Shown piece by piece: positions 1 to 7,790 of a stretch of DNA of 28,599 nucleotides. Origin of the DNA: Lachnospiraceae bacterium UBA7143. Lineage in GTDB: Bacteria; Bacillota; Clostridia; Lachnospirales; Lachnospiraceae. The stretch covers positions 719 through 29,317 of the forward strand of contig DKWV01000030.1 of the NCBI GenBank assembly GCA_002491905.1, written 5' to 3'. Numbering within the stretch: position 1 is the first letter of the stretch; each line of letters begins with the position of its first letter. The notes beneath the pieces are model-generated. The model was not told the origin of the DNA, searched no databases, and saw nothing but the letters and a program-made list of their open reading frames with translations. The translations under genes were made by a program, and so were the position numbers.

Positions 1-60
1 AGGAGAAACAGTAAGATGGCTATGTGAAAGGTGTTTTATGGATCGGAATGATTCATGCCC
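1..60 (+). repeat. Diverged duplicated segment, copy A
   Basis: Aligns base for base, without gaps, with 4401-4460 (offset exactly 4400, roughly 83% identical by eye). Both copies encode the peptide GETVRWLCE in the same frame. A second matching block follows at 111-143. Confidence 0.6.
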
Positions 61-115
61 ATGTGGTTCAGGCAAAAAGTATAAGAAATGCTGTGGAAGA
101 CGTGGCAAATCATAA
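2..115 (+). CDS. C-terminal end of a SEC-C motif protein (partial, cut by window start)
   Basis: The frame is open from the window edge and ends at TAA 113-115. It shows the SEC-C zinc-binding signature CPCGSGKKYKKCC at the very C-terminus, preceded by GETVRWLCERCFM. SEC-C motifs bind one zinc ion through Cys/Cys/Cys/Cys (or His) and are found at the end of SecA and of many small proteins of unknown role in Clostridia. The body of the protein lies outside the window, so its function cannot be told. The upstream part (1-60) is a diverged copy of 4401-4460, where the same peptide GETVRWLCEKYFM appears but the SEC-C motif is missing. The frame could also start at ATG 38, giving only 25 residues; I consider this less likely. 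Confidence 0.55.
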   Translation, partial: GETVRWLCERCFMDRNDSCPCGSGKKYKKCCGRRGKS

Positions 116-143
116 GTAAATTTGAATTGGGTAAATGCCGTTT
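111..143 (+). repeat. Diverged duplicated segment, copy A downstream block
   Basis: Matches 4811-4843 with offset 4700, about 80% identical by eye. Both can be read as FELGKCR in one frame. The offset differs from the first block by 300 bp, so copy A lacks 300 bp (a multiple of three) relative to copy B. Confidence 0.5.
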
Positions 144-185
144 CTCCAATTTAATTGCATATATATCAACTATGGAGATGATTAT

Positions 186-1666
186 ATGATTCCAATAAAA
201 ATAGAAACTCTGTTAGAAGGGCGTAAAGTAGAACGAAACCGTATTGAATATAAGGAAGGCTTTAATCCGTCAGAAATTGTGCATACCATATGCGGTTATG
301 CAAACGATATTGCAGGGGTGGATGGCGGATATCTTGTGCTCGGTGTCAAAACAGAAAAGGGACTCCCCATTCTGCCGCCTATAGGTGTACCGGACGAATT
401 ACTTGATGACATCCAACTGAAAATATTTCAATACTGCAACAAAATTGAATCTCGCTATATTCCAAAGATTGAGATTGTGGAATATCAAGGGGTAAACTTG
501 GTGTATCTGAAATGTGCAGCGGGTGATGCGGGACCATATCAGGCACCGGTGGATGTCTATTCTAAAAAGGAAGCTGGTAAAGAGCAGGATCGCACGATGA
601 AATATTGGATTCGTCCGGCATCACTTACGGTAGAAGCTAAACAGAGTGAGATAGCGGAACTTTTTGAGAAATTTGCGTCCATACCATTTGTTGACCGAGT
701 TAATAATCGGGCATCTATGGAGCATATACGCAGGGGATATCTTGAGGATTTTATCAGAGAAAGTAATAGTTCGCTGATAGAGGAACTGAATGTACGCTCT
801 TTGGAGGACTTATTAGTATCCGAGGAAGTGGCGGAGGAAAAAGATGAGGGAATTGCAATTAAAAATATCGGACTGCTTATGTTTGGAGAAAGATCGGATA
901 AGTTGATTGCAGGAAGCAAGATTGAATTGGTGCGCTTTCATGATAAGGAAGCAGGTAAGAGACGCACTGGACTACATTAAAACAACCGTGATTGAGGAAA
1001 AAGTTGTAAAGATTGATGGAAGGGCGGAAGCAGATCGTTTTTTCAATTATCCGTATAATGCGTTGGAAGAGGCGCTCGTAAATGCGGTTTTACACAAAAA
1101 TTACAAAGAGGATGTGCCGGTAGAGATTCGGATTTATTTGGATCAGATTCAGATTATCAATTTTCCCGGACCGGATCATTATATTGATATGGAAAAGTTT
1201 GCGGCGGGGAAAGTCCGGGCAAGAAGATACAGAAATCCCAAGATTGGAGAATTTTTCAAGGAAATTGATTTGTCCGAGAAGAAATCAACGGGCATATCGA
1301 AAATTTTGCGCGAATTGAAAAGAAACGGTTCGCCCATGCCGGAGTTTGAAACGGATGCGGACAGAACTTATATGATTACTACAATAAGGATTCACGAAGG
1401 GTTTGAAACCGACAATGAAAACTTCGCTCAAAAAAATGAGCGAAGTTTTGGAGCAAAAAGATTATAATAAAGTAAGTACAATTATTAGTTTTATAGAAGA
1501 GCATGGAGAAATAACTCCTAAAGAAGCAGAAGCGGTTACGGGCAAGTCTGCCGCGACAGTGCGCAGATATTTTAAAATGCTCACAGGTACAAGATATATA
1601 GTGGCAGAGGGGAGTACCAACAATATCGTTTATCGTATTGTTGCGAATTTGCCAGAAGGTGACTAA
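186..1666 (+). pseudogene. RecG-like / AlbA_2-domain ATP-binding protein, broken by two frameshifts
   Basis: Three consecutive pieces in different frames (186-980, about 950-1467, about 1434-1666) together read as one protein of the AlbA_2 (Schlafen-like) plus GHKL-type 'ATP-binding protein / putative DNA-binding transcriptional regulator' family. The AlbA_2 part is at the N-terminus (EYKEGF, GGYLVLGV), the ATPase-like part follows (NALEEALVNAVLHKNY, GEFFKEIDLSEKKSTGI), and a winged helix ends it (SAATVRRYFKML). The start is ATG 186 with GGAG 8 bases upstream; ATG 135 lacks such a site. Around 950-957 a short stretch the family normally has between HDKEAG and KQVRDALDY is missing and the frame changes. 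Near 1432 a run of seven A causes the second shift; six A would restore the frame. Such proteins are often accessory or regulatory genes of unclear role. As it stands no full product is made unless slippage occurs. Confidence 0.75.
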
Positions 1667-1686
1667 AATAATTTTTCAAAAAACGA

Positions 1687-1711
1687 ATTGCCTAAACAGT
1701 GATTAGGCAAT
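1687..1711 (+). terminator. Perfect 9-bp hairpin after the RecG-like gene
   Basis: ATTGCCTAA and TTAGGCAAT pair perfectly around a 7-base loop, 21 bases after the stop at 1666. No T-run follows on the plus strand, while A-rich sequence precedes it, so it would work better for transcription coming from the right. Read as a possible weak terminator. Confidence 0.4.
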
Positions 1712-2202
1712 CCATATAAAATAGAGATTATTGGTGCAAATAGGACAAGGAGATATAGGTTGATAAAAGGATAAGAATAAAAATCCCAAACAGTGTTTCG
1801 GAAATTCAAAAAGTGAAACAGCATTTAGTTTTTTGGTGAGGGGATAGATAATATGTTTACTGGATGTTTAAGGATTCCGTGATAACACCATGATAGCAAA
1901 AGTCTGCAAAACCTCAGATACAAGGTGTATATTAAAGAAAAAAGCACCGAAAGAGTCCTGAAAATCACATAAAATTATACCGATTTCCCCCACATAAAAC
2001 CGTGAGGGTGGTAGAACAGTTGAAACTGGCCATGTGGCTACGATTATTGAGTAACTACTGGAATTTTCTAAAAGAGATATATAGATCGCCGAGGCAGCGT
2101 ATCTAAAAAAATTTGGATTCCACAAACATTATTCGTAAGATTATCTAACTAAAATAATCAGGATATGGTTAAGGCATACATAACAGAAAGGTAAAAAGGT
2201 AT
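1712..2202 (+). other. 490-base gap with no intact gene; possible decayed coding remnant
   Basis: No frame on either strand gives a convincing protein. Around 2015-2135 a plus-strand reading gives TVETGHVATIIE, then stops, then IAEAAYLKKFGFHKH, which faintly recalls the end of a GNAT acetyltransferase (a gHvat..ii and ..aYlKkfGF pattern) but carries internal stops. I treat it as a likely remnant of unknown origin. A minus-strand open frame at 1868-2125 has no recognisable features. Confidence 0.25.
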
Positions 2203-2621
2203 ATGATAGACCCAGACGAAGTGAAATCAGAAGCCAAGAAAAAAGAGAACGAAAATTTTAAGTTCCGTACTTTCCTGAAATGTCATGCGGACGAGGACAA
2301 GTTGGACAGGCAATTCTTACGCTTACATAAAGAATTATTTGCAGATTATGATTGTAGCAAATGCAGAAACTGTACTTGCAAAAAGAAGAATACGGCATGA
2401 ACTATCAGACCAAGCATAAACCCTGCGATTTTTTGCAGGAGGATGGAAACTGTAAATTGGGAGATTGTAAGCCGGATAGTTGTAAGAAATATCCGTATAC
2501 TGATCAGCCAGAAAGATTATCAAGTTTGCTGAGTATATTGGATATGATAGAAATATGTCCAGTAGCTTTTGAGATTTTTGAGAGATTGAAGCAGAAGTAT
2601 AGGTTTAGGATACGTAGATGA
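2203..2621 (+). pseudogene. YkgJ-family cysteine-cluster protein with the middle missing
   Basis: Two overlapping frames (2203-2400 and 2361-2621) carry the two ends of one protein. The first ends in DCSKCRNC, the first half of the CxxCxxCC metal cluster; the second has KPCDFLQEDGNCKLGDCKP and CKKYPYT, the second half of the Zn/Fe-chelating cluster of the YkgJ/UPF0153 family. Intact members have a stretch of some tens of residues between the halves, so an internal deletion with frame change near 2355-2375 is the simplest reading. The start ATG 2203 follows GAAAGG. The role of this family is not well known; the cysteines are thought to bind metal. The downstream frame could still be made from ATG 2361 or 2398, but it would lack half the cluster. 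Confidence 0.65.
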
Positions 2622-2634
2622 ATGGAGAACAGCT

Positions 2635-4251
2635 ATGAACCTGACAAATTTTTTAAAACAGACTGATGCTCTGACATCGCAATATTCAACAGAACAGCTT
2701 ATTGCTTTTATCCATGATATCGGGAGAGTTTGCCCGGAGCATCGCAGAGATGTCTTTCTGGAAATGCTGAAATCTGCCGGGAGACAAATAGAAAAAGCAG
2801 CAAACAAAAATGTGCAAAATGATGCTGATTTCTATGAAATGTACAGTCATATCAGGGGTAATTTAAAGAGTATTGATTCTCAGGAGATTACTATTACCGG
2901 AGTATTGAACGAAGAATATGATGACTGGTATGACGACAGTGATGAAGAATTTTATTATGAGGACAACAGTGGTATTTCAGATATGCTTGAGGAAGCCTGT
3001 GACTTTGTGCATGGCTGTATGGACATGGAGCGATATAAGGAAGGTTTCACAGTTGGAAAGCAAATGTTGGAAATGGAGATCCTGTGCGATAATGAGTATG
3101 GCGGAGAAGAACTTTCACTTGGGGATATGGTGCATCATGAGCTTTTGCACTGCGACCTGAAACAGGTCATTCTAGATACAGCGTATTGTGCATACCATGC
3201 AGTGCCGTCCGCCAAACGTCAGGAGGCATTGTATGGAGTTGTTGTAAATGCGAAAGAAGATACCGTTACATTAGAAGCAATTATGCAGCATGGCGATGAA
3301 GAACTGCCTGAATTTGAAGAATTTCTACCGTCTTGGGTTACATTTCTTGGAGATAAGACAGGGTATGATGCGGATCGGCTTATTTTGGAAGCTGTTGATC
3401 TGTTAAATGATATTTCTTTGGAAGTGCAGTACGCGGGAAAGTATGTTGCTGTCCATCCGGGATTATATTTGGATATATTGGAAAATGGGGAACATAGGTC
3501 GGCGGATGATATGGTATTCATAGGACTCAAAGCGATGAAGACGATACCAAAGAAATATGTGATGCGCAGTAAAGTAGCTTTGGAAACGGCTGAGTATGCT
3601 ATTGCGGCAGACGAGGAATCGTCTCTATTGGAGAAATGTTATTTTGTCGCATGTGAATCCGATACATCCGCACAAAATTTTCTCCGAGCATTGTTAAATG
3701 GGTATGGAAGCGGAGAGAAAAGGGAAGAGCTCCAAAAGTTATTCAGGGCATTCCACAAGGATGAGAGCGATGATTATTATACGTTGTATGAAGGAAATCA
3801 TTTCCGATATCGGAGGGGTACATATTTTGAGAGAGAGGTAAACAAGCCGGACAACAATATGGTTTTAATGCTCCGATTCTTAGACGGGCAGTTCGTAGAG
3901 GTATTGGACAAAGGAATGAATAAATCGGAAGCGCTTGGATGGACGGGAACCTTCATGAAACAGGGAATTGCCCTGTTTTTGTTATGTCTTTATGAGGGGC
4001 AATGGAACGGTAAGGGAATCGCCGCTATGGCAGAGATGGCAAAAAGTGCAATGAGATTTTCAGCAGAAGAATATCGAAAAGGCATTTGCGGACTTGAGGG
4101 AATAGGAGAAAATGAGCTGTTTTGCCAATTGTTTTTACAATGGAAGTCTATAGTGCCAATGTCATCTGATATAAGGAACCGACGTATATCGCCGCTTTGG
4201 GTGAAGTGCGGGAATCTGTGGGTGAGGTGGGTGCAAAACAAAAACTTATGA
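2635..4251 (+). CDS. Large acidic protein of unknown function; C-terminus frameshifted
   Basis: 538 codons from ATG 2635, with GGAG 9-12 bases upstream. Soluble, no signal peptide or membrane segment, very acidic near residues 90-110 (EEYDDWYDDSDEEFYYEDN). Helical, repeat-like stretches such as ADDMVFIGLKAMKTIPKKY recall the large uncharacterised proteins that often carry SWIM or SEC-C zinc motifs, but I do not recognise a named domain. After about base 4170 the annotated frame becomes low-complexity (RNRRISPLWVKCGNLW) while the frame one base over becomes protein-like: KEPTYIAALGEVRESVGEV, then YKDVYPRRSAFREEL, ending at TAG 4335-4337. I infer a one-base deletion near 4170, the ancestral protein being about 567 residues. 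The gene may therefore be a pseudogene or a slightly altered functional one. Confidence 0.6.
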   Translation: MNLTNFLKQTDALTSQYSTEQLIAFIHDIGRVCPEHRRDVFLEMLKSAGRQIEKAANKNVQNDADFYEMYSHIRGNLKSIDSQEITITGVLNEEYDDWYDDSDEEFYYEDNSGISDMLEEACDFVHGCMDMERYKEGFTVGKQMLEMEILCDNEYGGEELSLGDMVHHELLHCDLKQVILDTAYCAYHAVPSAKRQEALYGVVVNAKEDTVTLEAIMQHGDEELPEFEEFLPSWVTFLGDKTGYDADRLILEAVDLLNDISLEVQYAGKYVAVHPGLYLDILENGEHRSADDMVFIGLKAMKTIPKKYVMRSKVALETAEYAIAADEESSLLEKCYFVACESDTSAQNFLRALLNGYGSGEKREELQKLFRAFHKDESDDYYTLYEGNHFRYRRGTYFEREVNKPDNNMVLMLRFLDGQFVEVLDKGMNKSEALGWTGTFMKQGIALFLLCLYEGQWNGKGIAAMAEMAKSAMRFSAEEYRKGICGLEGIGENELFCQLFLQWKSIVPMSSDIRNRRISPLWVKCGNLWVRWVQNKNL

Positions 4252-4400
4252 CATCGTATAAAGATGTGTATCCGCGAAGAAGCGCATTCCGGGAAGAATT
4301 GAGGAATTATGGCTGGATCGATATGAAGAGAAAATAGGGGTAACATTCTTAAAAGATATTACAATACTTATATGTGGAAGAGAAACGCAATCATCGTTAG

Positions 4401-4460
4401 AGGAGAAACGGTAAGATGGCTATGCGAAAAGTATTTTATGGGCCGGAAGGAATCATGCTT
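4401..4460 (+). repeat. Diverged duplicated segment, copy B
   Basis: Counterpart of 1-60, ungapped, about 83% identical. Encodes GETVRWLCEKYFM in one frame. Confidence 0.6.
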
Positions 4461-4810
4461 AAGCATGTTCTGAAGATGTATGATAAAGAGAGCCATTTAT
4501 TCCGTCGCCTGAAGAAATGGATGATGCCCTGTGTCTTCATGAAAGCGATTATGCTTTTCTGAATAAAAAGGATCAGCTCGACGTTCCTGTTGATGTGAAG
4601 AATGCATATGAAAAGCTGAACACGCCGGAATTTCGGAAGTATGCCCGTAAAATGTCATGGTTATCTCAGTGCCTTGATTTTGGCGAAGCATTTTATGGTG
4701 CTTTTGATAAAGATGTACTCCGAAAAATGTTTAATGTGAGAAAAGGATTTCATATTTCAGAGGAAGAATTAGAAAGATTATGTAATGAATTGGCATACAC
4801 CAAATGAAAT

Positions 4811-4843
4811 TATAAATGAATTTGAATTAGGAAAATGTCGTTT
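4811..4843 (+). repeat. Diverged duplicated segment, copy B downstream block
   Basis: Counterpart of 111-143, about 80% identical. It also contains the -35-like TTGAAT of the candidate promoter for the response regulator. Confidence 0.5.
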
Positions 4844-4851
4844 GGTATAAC
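4822..4851 (+). promoter_or_regulatory. Candidate promoter of the two-component operon
   Basis: TTGAAT (4822-4827), 18 bases, TATAAC (4846-4851), 54 bases before the response regulator start. Each box is close to the vegetative consensus, but the region is AT-rich so chance matches are likely. Confidence 0.3.
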
Positions 4852-4905
4852 AATATAAAAGAATGGTATTTCAACAACAAATATGATAAGTGGGTGAGAT
4901 GAGTT

Positions 4906-5637
4906 ATGGATTTGGAAAGCTATAAGGTCTTAATGATAGATGATGATGAGATGATAGCCACGGCTACTTCCGAATATTTCAATATGTTCGGCGTAAAGAC
5001 TTCCTATGTAACAAGCTATGCTGATGCGGTAGCTTTTCTTGAAAAATACGATGTTTCATTGCTCTTGCTTGATATCAATCTCGGCGAAAAATCAGGCTTC
5101 GATCTTTGCAGGAAGATACGGGAAAACTATGACCTGCCAATATTCTTCATAAGTGCCCGGACAAGTGACGATGATGTGCTTATCGCTCTGAACATAGGCG
5201 GCGATGATTATATCAAGAAGCCCTATACGTTAAGCGTCTTGCTTGCCAAGGTGAAAGCCGCCGTTGCAAGATACGACAGGACACGGAATAATACGTACGC
5301 TGTCCGAAATTTTCAGCAGAATGAGGACGGTCTTGTTAAACTGACAGATAAAGTGTATCTTAACACAAATATTCATAAGATCATTGCAGACGGAAGGGAG
5401 ATTACTCTCAAAGCACTGGAATACAAGCTGCTGTATTATCTTTTCAAAAACAGGGGCAAGGTCGTTTCAAAGGACGATCTGTTCAGAGATGTGTGGGAGA
5501 ATGAATATATCAACGAAGGTACGATCGCCGTACATATCCGGCATCTGCGCGAAAAGACCGAAGCCGACCCCAAAGAACCGCAGCTCATAAAAACCATATG
5601 GGGTGTGGGCTATATGATGGAAGAGACAGCGCTATGA
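4906..5637 (+). CDS. OmpR/PhoB-family response regulator
   Basis: 243 residues. The receiver domain covers about residues 6-120, with the acidic pair D12/D13, the phosphoacceptor D56 (LLLLDINLG), the switch residue S83 and K105 (DDYIKKPY). A winged-helix DNA-binding domain covers about 145-240, with YKLLYYLFKNRGKVVSKDDL, TIAVHIRHLREK and the C-terminal IWGVGYMM. It is phosphorylated by the partner kinase encoded just downstream, whose start codon overlaps its stop (ATGA). The neighbouring ABC transporter operon and the triple direct repeat in front of it (6927-6954) suggest it controls that operon. A weak GTGAGATGAG ribosome site precedes ATG 4906. The family is certain; the stimulus is unknown. 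Confidence 0.95.
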   Translation: MDLESYKVLMIDDDEMIATATSEYFNMFGVKTSYVTSYADAVAFLEKYDVSLLLLDINLGEKSGFDLCRKIRENYDLPIFFISARTSDDDVLIALNIGGDDYIKKPYTLSVLLAKVKAAVARYDRTRNNTYAVRNFQQNEDGLVKLTDKVYLNTNIHKIIADGREITLKALEYKLLYYLFKNRGKVVSKDDLFRDVWENEYINEGTIAVHIRHLREKTEADPKEPQLIKTIWGVGYMMEETAL

Positions 5638-6920
5638 AAGGATATTACAGATTTATGGTGCTCCTTGTCCTGCTGCTTGCTATCGGGCTGCTTGCTGTTG
5701 TGAAGCTCACAGGCACAGATGATTTTTCACAAAATAATTATGATGTGCTTTTGCTCAATGAGATCGCACATAAGATGGTTTTAGGTGATATGCGGCCTGA
5801 AAACACAGCACCGGAACGGGAATATGTAATACTTGACATAAACGGGAATGTTATTTGCGATAACCGTTCCGACCGCTCGGAAGCGATAACTGTTGAGACG
5901 GCAATGCAAAATAGTTATCCCTATACCTATGTTATAGAAAATAATCAGATAACAGGCAGCGTCGTACTCACAGACAGCAATAAGCGTTTTGACCGTCTGC
6001 GTACAAATATCATCGCTGTTTACTGTGTATGCAGTTTTCTCCTGATCGGTGCGGCGGCGGCTTTCGGGGCGTATATCCGCAAAACGGTCATACTCCCATT
6101 TGCTAAGATGAAAGATTTTGCGTCTTATGTGGCGGCAGGCGATCTTGACCGACCTCTTGAAATGGATAAGGGCAATATGTTCGGCGTTTTTTCTGAAAGC
6201 TTTGATATCATGCGGGAGGAACTGAAAGCATCCAGAGCAAGAGAGCTTTCCTTGCAGAAAAAAGAGCGTGAGCTGATTGCGTCGCTTTCTCATGACCTGA
6301 AAACACCTGTGACGGGTATTAAACTCACATCAGAGCTGATGGCGGCGATATTCTCTCAGAATGAGGGTCAGGAAATAACAGTCACGGAAGATATGACCGG
6401 GAAGATGAACAACATCTATAAAAGAGCCGATGAGATAGGGGTGCTTGTCAATGACCTGTTTTCTTCAACTTTGGAGGATTTAGGCGAGTTTAAGGTAGAA
6501 TGCTCAGACGAAAATTCCGCTGTTATAGGTGAGATCGTTTCCAGATATGATGACAGAGGGCTTGTGCGTATATCCGAAATACCTCAGGTCATTGTACATA
6601 TTGACAAGCTGCGTTTGTCGCAGGTCATTGGCAATATCATATCTAATTCTTACAAATACGCAGATACTCCCATAGACATATCTTTCCGTCTTGATGAGAG
6701 TTTTCTTGAAGTGTCGATCAGTGACAGCGGCTCGGGCGTTTCTGAAGATGAGATAGAGATCATCACCAACAAATTCTATCGCGGAAAGCAGCATGGCGAC
6801 AAGGAAGGCAGCGGTTTAGGTCTGTATATCGCAAGGATACTTATGGATAAAATGGGCGGAGAGCTGTCTGTCAGGAGTGAAAACGGGTTGTGCGTAATGC
6901 TGCTTATTCCGATCAGTTAA
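5634..6920 (+). CDS. Membrane sensor histidine kinase
   Basis: 428 residues, starting at ATG 5634 within the overlap with the regulator stop. Two membrane segments (about 7-25 and 125-148) enclose an outside sensor loop of about 100 residues. A HAMP-like linker follows, then the dimerisation and phosphoacceptor box SHDLKTPVTG with H220, the N box (QVIGNIISNSYKYAD), the G1 box DSGSGV and the G2 box GSGLGLYIA. This is a complete class I kinase that phosphorylates the regulator encoded upstream. The outside loop is larger than in BceS-type 'intramembrane-sensing' kinases, so direct ligand sensing is possible. No terminator is seen after its stop; the ABC genes start 108 bases later behind their own promoter. 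Confidence 0.95.
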   Translation: MKGYYRFMVLLVLLLAIGLLAVVKLTGTDDFSQNNYDVLLLNEIAHKMVLGDMRPENTAPEREYVILDINGNVICDNRSDRSEAITVETAMQNSYPYTYVIENNQITGSVVLTDSNKRFDRLRTNIIAVYCVCSFLLIGAAAAFGAYIRKTVILPFAKMKDFASYVAAGDLDRPLEMDKGNMFGVFSESFDIMREELKASRARELSLQKKERELIASLSHDLKTPVTGIKLTSELMAAIFSQNEGQEITVTEDMTGKMNNIYKRADEIGVLVNDLFSSTLEDLGEFKVECSDENSAVIGEIVSRYDDRGLVRISEIPQVIVHIDKLRLSQVIGNIISNSYKYADTPIDISFRLDESFLEVSISDSGSGVSEDEIEIITNKFYRGKQHGDKEGSGLGLYIARILMDKMGGELSVRSENGLCVMLLIPIS

Positions 6921-6926
6921 GAAAAA

Positions 6927-6954
6927 GACAAGAATTTAACAAGATTCTGACAAG
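6927..6954 (+). promoter_or_regulatory. Three direct repeats with 11-bp period, probable response-regulator operator
   Basis: GACAAG (6927), AACAAG (6938) and GACAAG (6949) start exactly 11 bases apart. Tandem direct repeats with 10-11 bp spacing are the usual binding pattern of OmpR/PhoB-type regulators. The last repeat reaches the place where the -35 box of the following promoter should be. Confidence 0.6.
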
Positions 6955-6981
6955 GAAATCATGAACAGGATCCTGTATAAT
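6953..6981 (+). promoter_or_regulatory. Promoter of the ABC transporter / hydrolase operon
   Basis: A perfect TATAAT lies at 6976-6981. The expected -35 position (6953-6958, AGGAAA) is very poor, which fits a promoter that needs an activator bound to the adjacent repeats. It is 47 bases before the ABC ATPase start. Confidence 0.5.
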
Positions 6982-7028
6982 ACTATCATAAGATGCAACA
7001 ATCATGTATTTGAAAGGTAGTGTTATAT

Positions 7029-7787
7029 ATGATCCCTATTTTGCGTACAGAGAAACTATGCAAGTCTTTTTCAAATGGCGCCACACAGCAGCACGTTATC
7101 AAGAACCTCGATCTGGAGATTATGGAGGGCGATTTTACTGTCATTATGGGCGCTTCGGGTTCGGGGAAGTCCACCCTGCTCTATGCTCTTTCGGGAATGG
7201 ATAAGCCCACTCTGGGAAAGGTGTTCTTCGGTGATACTGAGATACAGGATTATACGAATGATCAGCTGGCGGTGTTTCGGAGAAAGAATTGCGGATTTGT
7301 ATTTCAGAGCATCTATCTGCTTGAAAATCAGAGCGTCCTTGACAATGTGCTGACGGGCGCATTTGCCGCACAGAAAAACTCCCCCGAGCTTATCAAAAGG
7401 GTGAAAGAACTGCTCGCAAAGGTCGGGCTTGATGAAAAGATGCAGAAGAAATATCCAAACCAGCTTTCCGGAGGCGAAGCACAGCGTGTCGGAATCGTGC
7501 GTGCCGTGATAAACGAGCCGAAAATTCTTTTCGCGGACGAGCCTACCGGTTCGCTCAACTCTGCATCGGGCAGGGATGTTCTTGACATTTTCACCGGGGT
7601 ACACGAGGACGGGCAGAGCATCGTTGTGGTAACGCACGATATCAAGACTGCGCTGCGTGGAACGCGGGTTATCTATCTGCGTGACGGCAAAGTTGTCGGC
7701 GAACACAGAATGGTGAAATACGGCGGGGACGACTTGAAAGAGCGCCGTGAAAAGCTGACGGTATTCCTGGATGAGATGGGCTGGTGA
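7029..7787 (+). CDS. ABC transporter ATPase of the MacB/BceA (FtsX-partner) type
   Basis: 252 residues from ATG 7029, behind GAAAGG; a GTG at 7020 is too close to that site. Walker A is GASGSGKST, the Q-loop follows in VFQSIYLL, the signature is LSGGEAQRV, Walker B is ILFADEPTGSLN and the H-loop is VVTHD. The pattern is that of the LolD/MacB/BceA subgroup, which powers FtsX-type permeases and usually does mechanotransmission, peptide removal or detoxification instead of solute uptake. The permease gene follows after 3 bases. Expression is likely under the regulator encoded upstream. Confidence 0.93.
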   Translation: MIPILRTEKLCKSFSNGATQQHVIKNLDLEIMEGDFTVIMGASGSGKSTLLYALSGMDKPTLGKVFFGDTEIQDYTNDQLAVFRRKNCGFVFQSIYLLENQSVLDNVLTGAFAAQKNSPELIKRVKELLAKVGLDEKMQKKYPNQLSGGEAQRVGIVRAVINEPKILFADEPTGSLNSASGRDVLDIFTGVHEDGQSIVVVTHDIKTALRGTRVIYLRDGKVVGEHRMVKYGGDDLKERREKLTVFLDEMGW

Positions 7788-7790
7788 CTT

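Larger units (their letters stand above)
4372..4850 (+). pseudogene. Decayed SEC-C-related protein gene in three frames
   Basis: Protein-like sequence runs through three frames. 4372-4473 reads as RGETVRWLCEKYFMGRK, matching the peptide before the SEC-C motif at the window start. 4487-4807 reads EPFIPSPEEMDDALCLHE and on through a helical stretch (DVPVDVKNAYEKLN, ISEEELERLCNELA); an ATG-to-stop frame of 96 residues exists at 4517-4807. The last frame, to TAA 4848-4850, reads WHTPNEIINEFELGKCR; a 'GHTPNE' segment is usual shortly before the SEC-C motif in many clostridial proteins. An extra AG in GAGAG near 4488 would explain one of the shifts. I take the whole as a broken relative of the gene at the window start. 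A short functional protein from 4517 cannot be excluded. Confidence 0.45.

Noticed and set aside
6945..6952. CTGACA at 6947-6952 as the -35 box for TATAAT at 6976
   Set aside because: The spacing would be 23 bases, too long; the bases are better explained as part of the third direct repeat.
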